Of a stretch of 64,000 nucleotides of DNA, positions 38,955 to 48,061 are shown in pieces. The position numbers and the translations under genes were made by a program. Origin of the DNA: Candidatus Brocadia sp. (GTDB lineage: Bacteria; Planctomycetota; Brocadiia; Brocadiales; Brocadiaceae). The notes under the pieces are model-generated. The model did no database searches. It was not told where the DNA came from and worked only from the letters and a program-made list of their open reading frames with translations. Location: the NCBI GenBank assembly GCA_021646415.1, contig SOEU01000018.1:1-64000 (forward strand). The letters are read 5' to 3'. Position 1 is the first letter of the stretch, and the number at the start of each line of letters is the position of its first letter.

Positions 38955-39166
38955 AGATTTCTTCCTTTATTATTTTTTTACTCAAACAACTGGTTTTCCT
39001 CATAATAACATATCTTATTTTTGTCGGTTTTTTTGCAGAGTGCAGAACATTATCGCTTTTTTTTAAAAAAATCTCTCTGCATTGACTGCTCAAACATCTG
39101 ACAGATGAATACAAGTGAAGCAATCCCCGGAAGTTTGTTAAGTCGAATTCGTCAATAGGTACAATA

Positions 39167-40108
39167 CTAGTCCGACAGCGTATACCTCTTATAAAATCCT
39201 ATATTTTTATACACAAGATTTGCAGTAAGAAAATTTGGGGCCTCATTTCCCGGATTAGGTTTCAATTCTACCACATCTAAGCCAACTACTTTCCGTTCCT
39301 TATATACTTTACGTAAAAAGTCCATCGTCCGATACCATCCTAAACCACCCGGCACAGGTGTACCAGTAGCAGGCATAATTGAAACATCTAACCCATCCAC
39401 ATCTAACGTAATATATACGTAATCATCTAAGGTTTCAATGGCCTGGTCGTGCCAATCATCATTATCATGAATATCTTTTGCATAAAACACTGATATGGAA
39501 TTCTTTTTCTTTTTTACGAATTCCAGCTCTTCTTTTGATACTACCCGTACGCCGAAACTGGTCACTTTGCATTTTAAGTCATTAACGACCCTTCTCGATA
39601 CGCTTGCGTGACTATATCGGGTTCCACCAAATTGTTCCATTAAATCAAGATGTGCATCTAATTGAAGTATGGACAGCTTCTTGTATTTCTCTTTATAGGC
39701 TTTTATTACCCCTTGCGATAGAGAATGTTCACCACCTAATGTAACAAGAAATTTATCGTCTTTTACAATACCTTTACTAGCACAATACAGTAAATCAATT
39801 ACTTTCTTAGGGTCTGTATGTATTTCCTCGATCTTAAGTGTCCCGGCTGTGAAAATTCCCAAAGTATAGATATCACCTAATTCTTCATCATAAGGTTCTA
39901 TGTTAACTGATGCATTTAATATTGCGTTGGGACCCATTTTGGTTCCTGATTGATAGGTAGCTGTTCCATCAAAAGGAACTCCTATAACCACAACTTTGGA
40001 ACCCTTATAGGCATCACTTTCATTTTTAAAATCATAAGAAAAAGCTCCAAACTGTAAGGAGCTCAGGATATACTCTCTTATATCATTTAACATACCTTTC
40101 TCCAGCAC
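39167..40108 (-). CDS. speB: Agmatinase/ureohydrolase family enzyme
   Basis: The 313-residue protein has the binuclear manganese site motifs of the arginase family: LGGEHSLSQG, LQLDAHLDL (DAHxD) and DVDGLDVSIMPATGTPVPGG. The length and the GxPxD-like VVIGVPFDGTATYQSG start fit agmatinase (agmatine to putrescine and urea). Guanidinobutyrase or other ureohydrolases remain possible. It lies downstream of the bc-complex terminator, so it is separately transcribed or read through. No arginine decarboxylase gene is nearby. Confidence 0.85.
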   Translation of the reverse strand: MLEKGMLNDIREYILSSLQFGAFSYDFKNESDAYKGSKVVVIGVPFDGTATYQSGTKMGPNAILNASVNIEPYDEELGDIYTLGIFTAGTLKIEEIHTDPKKVIDLLYCASKGIVKDDKFLVTLGGEHSLSQGVIKAYKEKYKKLSILQLDAHLDLMEQFGGTRYSHASVSRRVVNDLKCKVTSFGVRVVSKEELEFVKKKKNSISVFYAKDIHDNDDWHDQAIETLDDYVYITLDVDGLDVSIMPATGTPVPGGLGWYRTMDFLRKVYKERKVVGLDVVELKPNPGNEAPNFLTANLVYKNIGFYKRYTLSD

Positions 40109-40135
40109 CTGTCTTAAATTTACACTTATTTATGA

Positions 40136-40172
40136 AATAAAAAAGGCATCTTTTAAAAGATGCCTTTTTTAT
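40136..40172. terminator. Bidirectional terminator after the bc-complex operon
   Basis: GGCATCTTTT (40145-40154) and AAAAGATGCC (40155-40164) form a perfect hairpin, flanked by AAAAAA on one side and TTTTTT on the other. It lies between the octaheme gene and the agmatinase gene and would end the bc operon on the minus strand. Confidence 0.88.
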
Positions 40173-40201
40173 TTCTACTCGTTAAAATATAATAACATTT
40201 T

Positions 40202-41947
40202 TCACTGCTGGCGGTTTTCTCGTTTCTTTTTCCACAGGGCAGCACCAAACATGAGCACCGCTACGATACCCACAATACTTCCTATAATACCAGCAATATT
40301 TTTTCTTCCCTTTGCTTCTAAGAGATTATGAAGCTCCTTTCCATGTTTTAGCGCAATGGCTTGACTTTCCAATATGTTGATCTTCTGGTATACCTTAGCA
40401 GCACCATACCACCATGCAATATCCTGTTGACCATGAGCAACACCTTTGTATGCGTGTGCTTTATCACCAAACCACATATCGGCATAAGTAATTTCGATCT
40501 CTGATGGGTTATTTCTTCCTGTCGCAAACAAGCCATGCAAACCCAGTATAGGCCCAATAACCGGTACTTTTCCAGCCTTTGTCTTAAATGCCTTATACAC
40601 AGCCTCTCCCAACAATCCTGGGCCAAGTGCATCAGCAAGTATATCCCCAAGCGGGAAGATATCCCTCTCTTTAATTGGTACTTCAAAGGCATCATTCGCT
40701 ACTATATCATCCAATATAGCCTGCGCCCTGTCCTGTAATCTCCACATCTCAAACATGAAATCATTCAAGTTCTCGCGATATAGTCTCGCAAATCGGGGGC
40801 TATGACATTTGCTGCATACTGCCACCCACTGCTCAGATCTCTGCTTATTTTCAGGAGAATATATATCGAGTGCATAATTTAAGGGCGGAAGATTAACACC
40901 ATGAGGATAATCTTTTAACGATGACTTGTAATCAATTCCTTTCGGGGGGACCGTTCCCATCCTCCATACACCTTTAGTAACAGGATTGTGAGCAAATTTT
41001 CCGTTTCCTTGGTCCATATGGCAGAACTGACAGGTTGGGGTTCTATAATCCTTTCCCGGAACTATTTCTGCCAGTGGTTTTTCCCAGTCCCAGTGTTCCC
41101 CTTCCAGATGATAAATATAACCCATCTTCGATTCACCGTACGTTTCCGCATCAGGGTGGTCAAAACCCATATGACAACTCATACAGGCCTCAGGTCTTCT
41201 ACCTTCTGATGCTGCAAACTTATGCCTAGTGTGACAAATGTTGCATCGGTCTGTGGCATGGCAAAGATCGCAACCAAACTGTGCTGCTGGATATCCCCTG
41301 CGAAACATCTCTGGATACCAGGGTGGAATCACGTTTGCGGGAAGACCTTCAACGTGATTAGGCCGGCCACGTTCAACTTCGCTCATAAATTCCGTTGTTT
41401 GCTGAGGATGACATTCTCCACACACATCCGGGGTAGGCATACGCAACTCTTTATGATCCTTCCCATGACAGTCGCTACAGGTAACCTCTTTAAGCTCCCT
41501 CCCGATCAGTTTTTCTATCTGTTGTGTTTTTTCCGCAAACCGGGGATTTTTTCTTAGTTTTGCATGGGTGGACTCCTCCCAATCATGCACAAATCCCGGA
41601 GTCACTTCTCTATGGCATTCCACACAATCAGTGGGTTTGTATCTTTCCAGCAATTGATCATAGTATGTCCCCTCCGGTTTAACATAATGCCTAACCGGAA
41701 ACCAATACATTTGTAAAGGTACAGGCTTATATATGTTTTGCCATGGACCAGCGCCCTTTTCTAATCCAACATTGTTTGTAAACCAATCTTTGAGCGTATC
41801 GGTCGGATACAAAATGTCATAATAGTTCGTGGCCTTCTTTTGCATCTCTTTTAACTCAGCTTCAGACTGCGCCTGTATGCTCCCTGCATGCAAACTCCAC
41901 ATTAAAGGGGCAACGAGTAAAATCGCGCCCAATTTCAACAGCTTCAT
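40202..41947 (-). CDS. Octaheme hydroxylamine-oxidoreductase-like cytochrome c
   Basis: The protein has a signal peptide, eight CxxCH heme motifs (near residues 114, 163, 182, 232, 241, 261, 312 and 384 counted from a GTG six codons upstream) and a C-terminal membrane helix followed by KKKRENRQQ. Heme spacing fits the HAO family. The ATG at 41947 follows GAGGAGG and is the likely start. I cannot confirm the tyrosine that cross-links the P460 heme, so the direction of catalysis is undecided. It is the last gene of the bc-complex operon and corresponds to the HAO-like protein of that complex in Kuenenia (recalled as kuste4574). Confidence 0.9.
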   Translation of the reverse strand: MKLLKLGAILLVAPLMWSLHAGSIQAQSEAELKEMQKKATNYYDILYPTDTLKDWFTNNVGLEKGAGPWQNIYKPVPLQMYWFPVRHYVKPEGTYYDQLLERYKPTDCVECHREVTPGFVHDWEESTHAKLRKNPRFAEKTQQIEKLIGRELKEVTCSDCHGKDHKELRMPTPDVCGECHPQQTTEFMSEVERGRPNHVEGLPANVIPPWYPEMFRRGYPAAQFGCDLCHATDRCNICHTRHKFAASEGRRPEACMSCHMGFDHPDAETYGESKMGYIYHLEGEHWDWEKPLAEIVPGKDYRTPTCQFCHMDQGNGKFAHNPVTKGVWRMGTVPPKGIDYKSSLKDYPHGVNLPPLNYALDIYSPENKQRSEQWVAVCSKCHSPRFARLYRENLNDFMFEMWRLQDRAQAILDDIVANDAFEVPIKERDIFPLGDILADALGPGLLGEAVYKAFKTKAGKVPVIGPILGLHGLFATGRNNPSEIEITYADMWFGDKAHAYKGVAHGQQDIAWWYGAAKVYQKINILESQAIALKHGKELHNLLEAKGRKNIAGIIGSIVGIVAVLMFGAALWKKKRENRQQ

Positions 41948-42020
41948 TTTATGCCTCCTCCCCACAAAACCAGCAATTGTTTTTTAATAACATAATTTTC
42001 TGATAAAGTTTGACTTTTTT

Positions 42021-43112
42021 TCATTGAATTTTTGGCAGCGGCTTTGATGCAGATTCACCTTTCTCCGAAAAACTCGTTTTATACGGAGTCGTATGCTGTG
42101 GGAAAAACCACTCGTCAGGATAACCCCGCTCCTTGAAAAATCTCAATCTCATCTCATGATTCCTTGTATGATGACAAGGTCCACATACATTATAAGGCGT
42201 TCCAAACGTTCCTACCTTAGCAATCTTTTGTCCTTCTGGAGCCTTCCCTATCTCCATAAAATAACTAAACACTTCTCCCGCACCATGACATGCCTCACAG
42301 GTGACTCCCTCTTCAGAATATTTTCCTGTTACCTCATCATAACCTGTCGTATGACACTTTAGACAAGTCTTCCGATACGCCTCGTTTCCAGCGATATAAT
42401 CAGGGGCATTTTTTACATGTTCAAAAGTCTTGAATTTGATCCTTTGCCACCTTTCTACATGAGGAGAAGTTAACCCTGTGTGGCACTTGAGACACTTTTG
42501 GCTACCCACATATATCGCCTTATCACCAGTGATACTGTACTTTTTAAAATCCCCCATCTCAATCCTTTGATTTGGGTCACTTTCCTCAGGCGTCAACGTC
42601 GCAAGTTCACTCCAGAACTCGAACATTGCTTCAGCAGAAGTTACCCTGAGTTCCATTTGTCTCTTATGATAATACATCCCTTCATGAGCCATTTCTTCAC
42701 TTAGCGCCCGCCCGATACCACCGTGACATACAGTACACCCATAAATGTCAAAGGGGAAATCCTTTACGCCAGGATGGGCAACCTTCAGCTTTTCTTCATC
42801 AATGTGACAGGTCATACATCTGTCTACTTTGTCCCCGTTTTGTTGCTTATCCCAGCTGTATTCACCTTTTAAAAGTATTTGCTTAATTTCATAAACAGGC
42901 CTCTTTAAAGATGCCAGACGCTTTCCCAATAACTCTTTCTCTTTTGCAGAAGTAGCCGCCTCAAAATCCCTCCCAACCTTTGCCGCTTGCTCTTCATAAT
43001 ACTCCCTCTGATACTTCATCCACTTTGGACTAATTTCATCTTTAAGCCATATAACTGTGGCTAAAAAAAACAAGGCACTCAAAACAAAAAAGATAAATCT
43101 TTGTACACTCAT
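42021..43112 (-). CDS. Membrane-anchored hexaheme cytochrome c
   Basis: The 363-residue protein has an N-terminal membrane helix (residues 5-22) and six CxxCH motifs near residues 99, 126, 207, 250, 272 and 310, in pairs like tetraheme/cytochrome c554 families. A charged coiled segment (35-80) precedes the first heme. It lies between the cytochrome b and octaheme genes and should pass electrons between the quinol-oxidising core and the HAO-like subunit. Confidence 0.9.
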   Translation of the reverse strand: MSVQRFIFFVLSALFFLATVIWLKDEISPKWMKYQREYYEEQAAKVGRDFEAATSAKEKELLGKRLASLKRPVYEIKQILLKGEYSWDKQQNGDKVDRCMTCHIDEEKLKVAHPGVKDFPFDIYGCTVCHGGIGRALSEEMAHEGMYYHKRQMELRVTSAEAMFEFWSELATLTPEESDPNQRIEMGDFKKYSITGDKAIYVGSQKCLKCHTGLTSPHVERWQRIKFKTFEHVKNAPDYIAGNEAYRKTCLKCHTTGYDEVTGKYSEEGVTCEACHGAGEVFSYFMEIGKAPEGQKIAKVGTFGTPYNVCGPCHHTRNHEMRLRFFKERGYPDEWFFPQHTTPYKTSFSEKGESASKPLPKIQ

Positions 43113-43159
43113 ATTTCACCCGTTCTGGAAATATCCATTTTCAGTTCTCAAAAGAGAAT

Positions 43160-43882
43160 TCATATGTTGATCCAAGGCGTTGCAATAATGTATTTCACAT
43201 TGAACGCCAGCCTAAAAAACATTTTAATCACAGTTCCAATCATGGTCAAAAGCAAGCCCATCGTAAGAGAATAGCGAATAACACCAAGCTTTAGGAAAAA
43301 ATCTCTTTTCACAAGTGCAGGGAGTGTCAATCCTAAGAAATAAAACCCCCCCAGAAGAATTATTCCCAAAGGCAATGGCAAATCATGCATCGGAGGGGGT
43401 GTAGGAAAATCATGCGTCCATTCTTCCCAAGGCCAAAAAAAGGACCAAAATGGCCCCCTCAGTGCTGTCCCAATATATATAAGGACGTACCAGAAAATAT
43501 AGCCAAAAACAAACGTTGTTACAGCGAATTTTCTCTCTTTAAACGTATAGTAGCCATTCCCTTTTGGGTTATTATCCAAATACGGAATAAGAATCAGACC
43601 TAGAATAATTATGCTTGGCAGTACAACGCCGGCATACCATGGGTCAAAATAAACCAACGCTTCTTGTAAACCGAGAAAGTACCAGGGAGCCTTTGCGGGG
43701 TTTTCTGCTTGTCCGGGATTCGACAATTCCCTCAAAGGCGCATCCACAAAATACGAATAAAAAAGCAGCCCTACCGTAACAAAAATAGCAGCTAAAAACT
43801 CCTTAGCAACCAGGGTGGGCCATGCAAACACCTTGTCGTCTTTAAATTCGACTAATCCTTTCTTTTCCTGCCTAACTTCCAT
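43160..43882 (-). CDS. Cytochrome b C-terminal part (subunit IV-like)
   Basis: The protein has about four membrane helices and the KAPWYFLGLQEALVYFDPWY segment, typical of the PEWY/Qo region of subunit IV-like proteins (here no clear PEWY). The best start is the ATG at 43882, which follows GAGGAG by nine bases; 17 upstream codons are open. It complements the b6-like subunit encoded 54 bases upstream, giving a b6f-type split cytochrome b. Confidence 0.88.
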   Translation of the reverse strand: MEVRQEKKGLVEFKDDKVFAWPTLVAKEFLAAIFVTVGLLFYSYFVDAPLRELSNPGQAENPAKAPWYFLGLQEALVYFDPWYAGVVLPSIIILGLILIPYLDNNPKGNGYYTFKERKFAVTTFVFGYIFWYVLIYIGTALRGPFWSFFWPWEEWTHDFPTPPPMHDLPLPLGIILLGGFYFLGLTLPALVKRDFFLKLGVIRYSLTMGLLLTMIGTVIKMFFRLAFNVKYIIATPWINI

Positions 43883-43936
43883 GGAACCACTCCTCAGAAA
43901 TATCTTCGATAGATTATGACAAAACTTTTCCAAACA

Positions 43937-44707
43937 TCACAAGGGACCAGAGATACCACCGTCTTTACGTACTCTCCAGAAATGAACCATCATCAAAGCT
44001 GAAGCCACTACCGGTATTCCAATACAATGCCACACATACGCACGCAATAAGGCAGGAGCTTCAATCAACGTTCCACCTAACAAAGCAAAGCGAATATCAT
44101 TATCAGGTCTCATTCCTAAAATGTATGAAAATGGCCCCTCATGACCCAAAAAGGGTGTTGCGCGAGCCATATTCGTGCCAACCGTAATAGCCCAATATCC
44201 AAGTTGATCCCAGGGCAACAAATACCCTGTAAAACTCAACAGGAATGTGAGAACCAACAAGAACACTCCAACTACCCAATTAAACTGCCTTGGCGGTTTA
44301 TACGAACCTGTTAAAAACACCCTGAACATGTGTATACTTACCGTAATAACCATCGCATGAGCGCCCCAGCGATGAGAATTTCTTAAAAACCTGCCAAATG
44401 GTACTACATACATCAAATCCACAATATCTGCATAAGCCCTGTTCACATCGGGAACATAATAAAACATTAACAGAATTCCTGTTATTGCCTCAAAGAGGAA
44501 TATAAAAAACGTAATCCCCCCCATACACCAGGTAAAACGGATCTTCGTACCATGCTCCCGAACTTTTGCCGGGTGCAAATGCAACCATACGTTGCTTATA
44601 ATCTGAAGAGCCCTGTTCCTCGGGGTGTCTGTGTAACCGTGGCGAAATACAGATCTCCAAATTTCATTGTCCGTAATTTTCTTTTTTAATTCAGGAATCA
44701 GTTTCAT
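43937..44707 (-). CDS. Cytochrome b6-like subunit
   Basis: The 256-residue protein has four membrane helices and two histidine pairs for hemes bL and b[16 protein letters not shown] (spacing 13) and [16 protein letters not shown] (spacing 14). The second spacing matches b6 of b6f complexes rather than mitochondrial cytochrome b. It would oxidise menaquinol with the Rieske protein. It lies between the flavoprotein and subunit-IV genes of the same operon. Confidence 0.92.
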   Translation of the reverse strand: MKLIPELKKKITDNEIWRSVFRHGYTDTPRNRALQIISNVWLHLHPAKVREHGTKIRFTWCMGGITFFIFLFEAITGILLMFYYVPDVNRAYADIVDLMYVVPFGRFLRNSHRWGAHAMVITVSIHMFRVFLTGSYKPPRQFNWVVGVFLLVLTFLLSFTGYLLPWDQLGYWAITVGTNMARATPFLGHEGPFSYILGMRPDNDIRFALLGGTLIEAPALLRAYVWHCIGIPVVASALMMVHFWRVRKDGGISGPL

Positions 44708-44772
44708 TTGAACATTCCTTTCTCCGTTTTCCTTTTTTACTATTTCCTCCCCTCATATTAAAAATTATCCTC

Positions 44773-46539
44773 CTATTCCTCCCTTTCTAATGTCTTATTT
44801 ATTTCTTCGTTAGGCTTCCAAAGCACACGCTTTAAAGTTATCACGTTTACGGGACAATCCTTACAATTTCCACATCGAATACAAACATCGGTATATTTTA
44901 TTACAATGCCATCTTTGCTAACAAAAGGACGATACTCTTTGTTTTCGTCACTCACATCCACCTGTTTCAGTGCACCCACAGGGCATACCATACTGCATCG
45001 GCCGCAAAGGATACACTCATTTGTCTCCACATTGATGCTCAGGTCGCACTTCAGGCAACGCAAAGCTTCTATCCTTGCCTGGTCTTCGCTAAGACCGAGC
45101 TCTACCAAATTAAATGTGCCCTCCCTCTCCCCCACGGGGAGCATTTCCATGTTTTGACGGGGCACAGCATCAAAATTTTCTTCCCGCAAATTAAATTCAC
45201 CATCCAAAAGCGTAACCCAGACCTTCTTCTTAGGTTCTTGAATCTCTTCTCCTCTGATATACTTATCGATAGATTTCGCGGCAGTGTGTCCTTGTGCAAT
45301 ACATTCAATAATTGTACTTGGACCAAGTGTTACGTCACCACCGGCAAAAATGCCTTCCTTATTGGTCAAGAGGTTATCATCAACGGTAATCGTTCCCCAT
45401 TTTGTAACGTTTATCCCGTGACCATCTCCAAGAAATTTGAGGTCGGCTTCCTGACTGATGGCAGTAATGATACAATCTGTTTCCAGCATAAATTCAGAAT
45501 TGGGAATTGGTTCAGGCCTCCTTCGTCCGGTACTATCGGGCTTACCAAGCCTCATTTTAATGCATTCCAGGGCCTTTACCCTTCCATTTTCAGCAATTAC
45601 CCTGATTGGCGCCGACAAGAAATGAAACCGGACGCCTTCATGCTCTGCCTCTTCTATTTCCCAAGACAACGCGGGCATCTCTTCACGGGTTCTCCTATAA
45701 ACAATAAACGCCTCCTGGCCCAACCGTTTGGCTGTTCTAACAGCATCTATTGCAGAATTTCCTCCACCAATGACTGCAACCTTTTTCCCCGGACTTCGTG
45801 TATCACCATCATTAACATTTTTCAGGAATTCCAGACAATCCATAACACCCACGGTGCCTTCTTCTCCTGGAATTTCAAGCCTTTTTCCCTTTTGTGCACC
45901 AACTGCTATAAATACGGCCTTATATCCTTCCCTGAACAAATCAGGAATCGTTTTTCCTGGGCCTCCAATAGGAGTATTTGTCTTTATCTCAACGCCCCGC
46001 GCCAGAATATGACTTACATCAAACATTATCTGCTCACGCGGTAACCTGTACGATGGGATAGCCCACATCATCATACCACCAACCTGGGACTCCTTTTCAA
46101 AAACCGTCACTCTGTAACCCATCCCTGCAAGGTCATACGCAGCCGTCAAACCTGCAGGACCGGCACCAATCACGGCAACTTTTTCTTCTCTTTGCTTTAC
46201 ATTTGGCGGTGGAATCCGTATCTTGTTCTTAAAGATATAGTCTGTAACAAACCTCTTTAATGCATCTATTGCTATAGGTCTATCAAAATCACCGCGTTTA
46301 CATTTGGACTCACAAGGGTGGGGACATACATATCCACAAACGGCAGGAAAGGGATTGGTTTCTTTCATCAATTTATAGGAATCTTCATATTTACCCTGAC
46401 TAATCAGACGGATATAGCCGGGTACATCCATATGGGCGGGACATCGATGCTGGCAGCGAATATTTTGTTGTAACCAATCCAGATCTAGAAGCGCTCTTAT
46501 TCCTTTTTTTGGTATAGTAGCTTGATTCATAAAACACAC
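44773..46539 (-). CDS. NAD(P)-linked FAD/iron-sulfur oxidoreductase (GltD-like) with ferredoxin tail
   Basis: The 588-residue protein has an N-terminal cysteine-rich domain (CQHRCPAHMDVP; CGYVCPHPCESKCKRG), an FAD site GAGPAGLTAAYDL, an NAD(P) site GGGNSAIDAVRTAK, and a ferredoxin tail. The tail has one normal motif, CILCGRCSMVCP, and one shortened, CIRCGNCKDCP. It is related to glutamate synthase small subunits and NfnB-like enzymes. Its presence in a bc operon suggests coupling of the quinone pool to NAD(P), perhaps by bifurcation or reverse electron flow. Confidence 0.88.
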   Translation of the reverse strand: MCFMNQATIPKKGIRALLDLDWLQQNIRCQHRCPAHMDVPGYIRLISQGKYEDSYKLMKETNPFPAVCGYVCPHPCESKCKRGDFDRPIAIDALKRFVTDYIFKNKIRIPPPNVKQREEKVAVIGAGPAGLTAAYDLAGMGYRVTVFEKESQVGGMMMWAIPSYRLPREQIMFDVSHILARGVEIKTNTPIGGPGKTIPDLFREGYKAVFIAVGAQKGKRLEIPGEEGTVGVMDCLEFLKNVNDGDTRSPGKKVAVIGGGNSAIDAVRTAKRLGQEAFIVYRRTREEMPALSWEIEEAEHEGVRFHFLSAPIRVIAENGRVKALECIKMRLGKPDSTGRRRPEPIPNSEFMLETDCIITAISQEADLKFLGDGHGINVTKWGTITVDDNLLTNKEGIFAGGDVTLGPSTIIECIAQGHTAAKSIDKYIRGEEIQEPKKKVWVTLLDGEFNLREENFDAVPRQNMEMLPVGEREGTFNLVELGLSEDQARIEALRCLKCDLSINVETNECILCGRCSMVCPVGALKQVDVSDENKEYRPFVSKDGIVIKYTDVCIRCGNCKDCPVNVITLKRVLWKPNEEINKTLEREE

Positions 46540-46575
46540 TAACTTTCTAAAAAATCTTTAATTAATATTTTTACA

Positions 46576-47094
46576 TTACACAACTAACTCCGTTTCAAGA
46601 GGGACGATTTTGCTGGTATCAACAACTAACTTGCCACTATCATCTAAAACAATTTCAAAATGATTCAAAGGTCTGGGGGCTGGTCCTGCAAAGTTTACAC
46701 CGTTCCGATAGTATTTACTTCCGTGACAGGGGCACTCAAAGATATTCTTTTCCTTCGAGAATTCTACTGCACACCCCAGGTGCTGGCATACGACAGAAAG
46801 TGCTTTAAAACTATTGCCATCACGGACGACAAATATCTTCCTTGATTTTAATGTTGTCACTGAATTTTCCGGAAACGACTTGGGATCCCCGACAGAGAAC
46901 CTCGGTGAAGGTTCATAAAGCACTTTCGGATAAAAAAAACCTTTATACCCCAAAATTTGTGATAAATACGCCCCTATTGTGACAAAAAACAAACCCCAAC
47001 CAGCTAAAGTCAAAATGCTCCTCCGGGAGAAAGTAAACCAAATCCCCCTTTCTTTTTCTGATGTGTAGTTTTGATTCTTTTCCTTTATTTCCAT
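46576..47094 (-). CDS. Rieske [2Fe-2S] protein
   Basis: The 172-residue protein has an N-terminal twin-arginine-like anchor (SRRSILTLAGWG, then a hydrophobic helix to about residue 47) and the Rieske box: C103-x-H105 in CQHLGC and C121-x-x-H124 in CPCHGS. C108 and C123 can form the stabilising disulfide. It is the first gene of the bc-type operon, behind the promoter at 47206-47232. Confidence 0.93.
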   Translation of the reverse strand: MEIKEKNQNYTSEKERGIWFTFSRRSILTLAGWGLFFVTIGAYLSQILGYKGFFYPKVLYEPSPRFSVGDPKSFPENSVTTLKSRKIFVVRDGNSFKALSVVCQHLGCAVEFSKEKNIFECPCHGSKYYRNGVNFAGPAPRPLNHFEIVLDDSGKLVVDTSKIVPLETELVV

Positions 47095-47205
47095 AACAAC
47101 CTCCTACCTTAAAAACCTTTCAAACCCCTTATTTTCTCTGGGCTTTGCGTACAAATTCCTTCTTTACAACCGAAAATATCTTCCATCGTTTTACGAATGG
47201 CGAAT

Positions 47206-47232
47206 ATTATATTTATCAATGAGAAAAGTCAA
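47206..47232 (-). promoter_or_regulatory. Promoter of the Rieske/bc-complex operon
   Basis: On the minus strand TTGACT (47227-47232) is separated by 15 bases from a perfect TATAAT (47206-47211). The start would be near 47198, leaving a leader of about 100 bases before the Rieske ATG. It is the clearest sigma-70-like site near the operon. Confidence 0.65.
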
Positions 47233-47268
47233 GGATAATTTATCAATAGATACAATATATTTGTGTTT

Positions 47269-47514
47269 TTATGCTTTTTTTATCAATAACCGATACGCGT
47301 TTTCCATATTTTCTACCTTTATGATTTTATGGCCCTCTTCTTTCACACTCCGGGGAACGCTTCTTATCGGTTCACCATCATCAAGTATTACCTCCAAAAT
47401 CTGGCCGGAATCCAGCATCTCCAGCTTTAATTTTGTTTTCACAAAATTAATCGGACAAAGTACACCCCTTAAGTCAATCCGATCGTCTGGAACAATCTTT
47501 CCATCTTCTGCCAT
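47269..47514 (-). CDS. TusA/SirA-like sulfur carrier protein
   Basis: The 81-residue protein has the TusA motif LRGVLCPINFVKTKLKLE with the sulfur-carrying cysteine in CP, and the IRSVPRSVKEEGHKI segment of the two-layer fold. TusA proteins relay persulfide sulfur. It ends a series of minus-strand genes for sulfite reduction, a DsrE-like protein, cysteine synthase and a JAMM peptidase, so a role in sulfur transfer to cysteine or cofactors is likely. Confidence 0.85.
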   Translation of the reverse strand: MAEDGKIVPDDRIDLRGVLCPINFVKTKLKLEMLDSGQILEVILDDGEPIRSVPRSVKEEGHKIIKVENMENAYRLLIKKA

Positions 47515-47609
47515 TTATAAAACTCCAAAACGTTTTGTTTATAGTTTTGCCCTGCCGCTCTCTTATTTAACAATCTTACCCGTTGGGACGAAATAAAACT
47601 ACGATCCAA

Positions 47610-48023
47610 TTATGAATTTATTCCTTCTTCTTTAAACTGTTTCTTTTCTTCATCAAAAACCCATGACTTAATATCAATCTTTTCGCCATTCTCTATAGCA
47701 ACAATTATATACGAAAACCAGGAACAGGCATGCTCAGCATCATATATTGATGGAATGGCTGGATGGTCAGGATGAGAATGATAAACACCTATGATTTGCA
47801 AACCATTTTTCACAGCTTCCCTATCAACTCTTTCAAAGTCTCCACGCTCTATGACATATCTGTCATGTGCTCTTTGAAAATTTTTATTTTGTACAGGACG
47901 GACTTCAACCACCTTTTTTTCAGATGTATTTGTCCCAAGTAATAATCCACAACATTCCAAGGGGTAGCTCTTCTTTACCTGTTCCACTATCTCCGTGAGC
48001 TTATCATTACCGATACACAGCAA
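47610..48023 (-). CDS. JAMM/Mov34 metalloprotease (Mec-like)
   Basis: The protein has the JAMM metal motif YHSHPDHPAIPSIYDAEHA (HxHP...Sx2D) and an upstream glutamate in LECCGLLLG. In actinobacteria Mec removes the new cysteine from the sulfur carrier CysO in partnership with CysM, and the neighbour here is a cysteine synthase. The start is uncertain: TTG at 48023 follows GAGGAG by nine bases, while the frame is open to 48077 inside the cysteine synthase gene. Confidence 0.82.
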   Translation of the reverse strand: MLCIGNDKLTEIVEQVKKSYPLECCGLLLGTNTSEKKVVEVRPVQNKNFQRAHDRYVIERGDFERVDREAVKNGLQIIGVYHSHPDHPAIPSIYDAEHACSWFSYIIVAIENGEKIDIKSWVFDEEKKQFKEEGINS

Positions 48024-48061
48024 GGCCGTCAACTCCTCACATTTTCCAGCGAACCTTTTAG

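Noticed and set aside
45154-46044. 296-codon plus-strand frame
   Set aside because: It is antisense to the flavoprotein gene and has no family-like features.
47125-47165. GEMM-like block ACGCAAAGCCCAG on the minus strand before the Rieske gene
   Set aside because: Only one of the two conserved blocks is present. There is no GGCAAACC partner, GNRA-capped stem or terminator.
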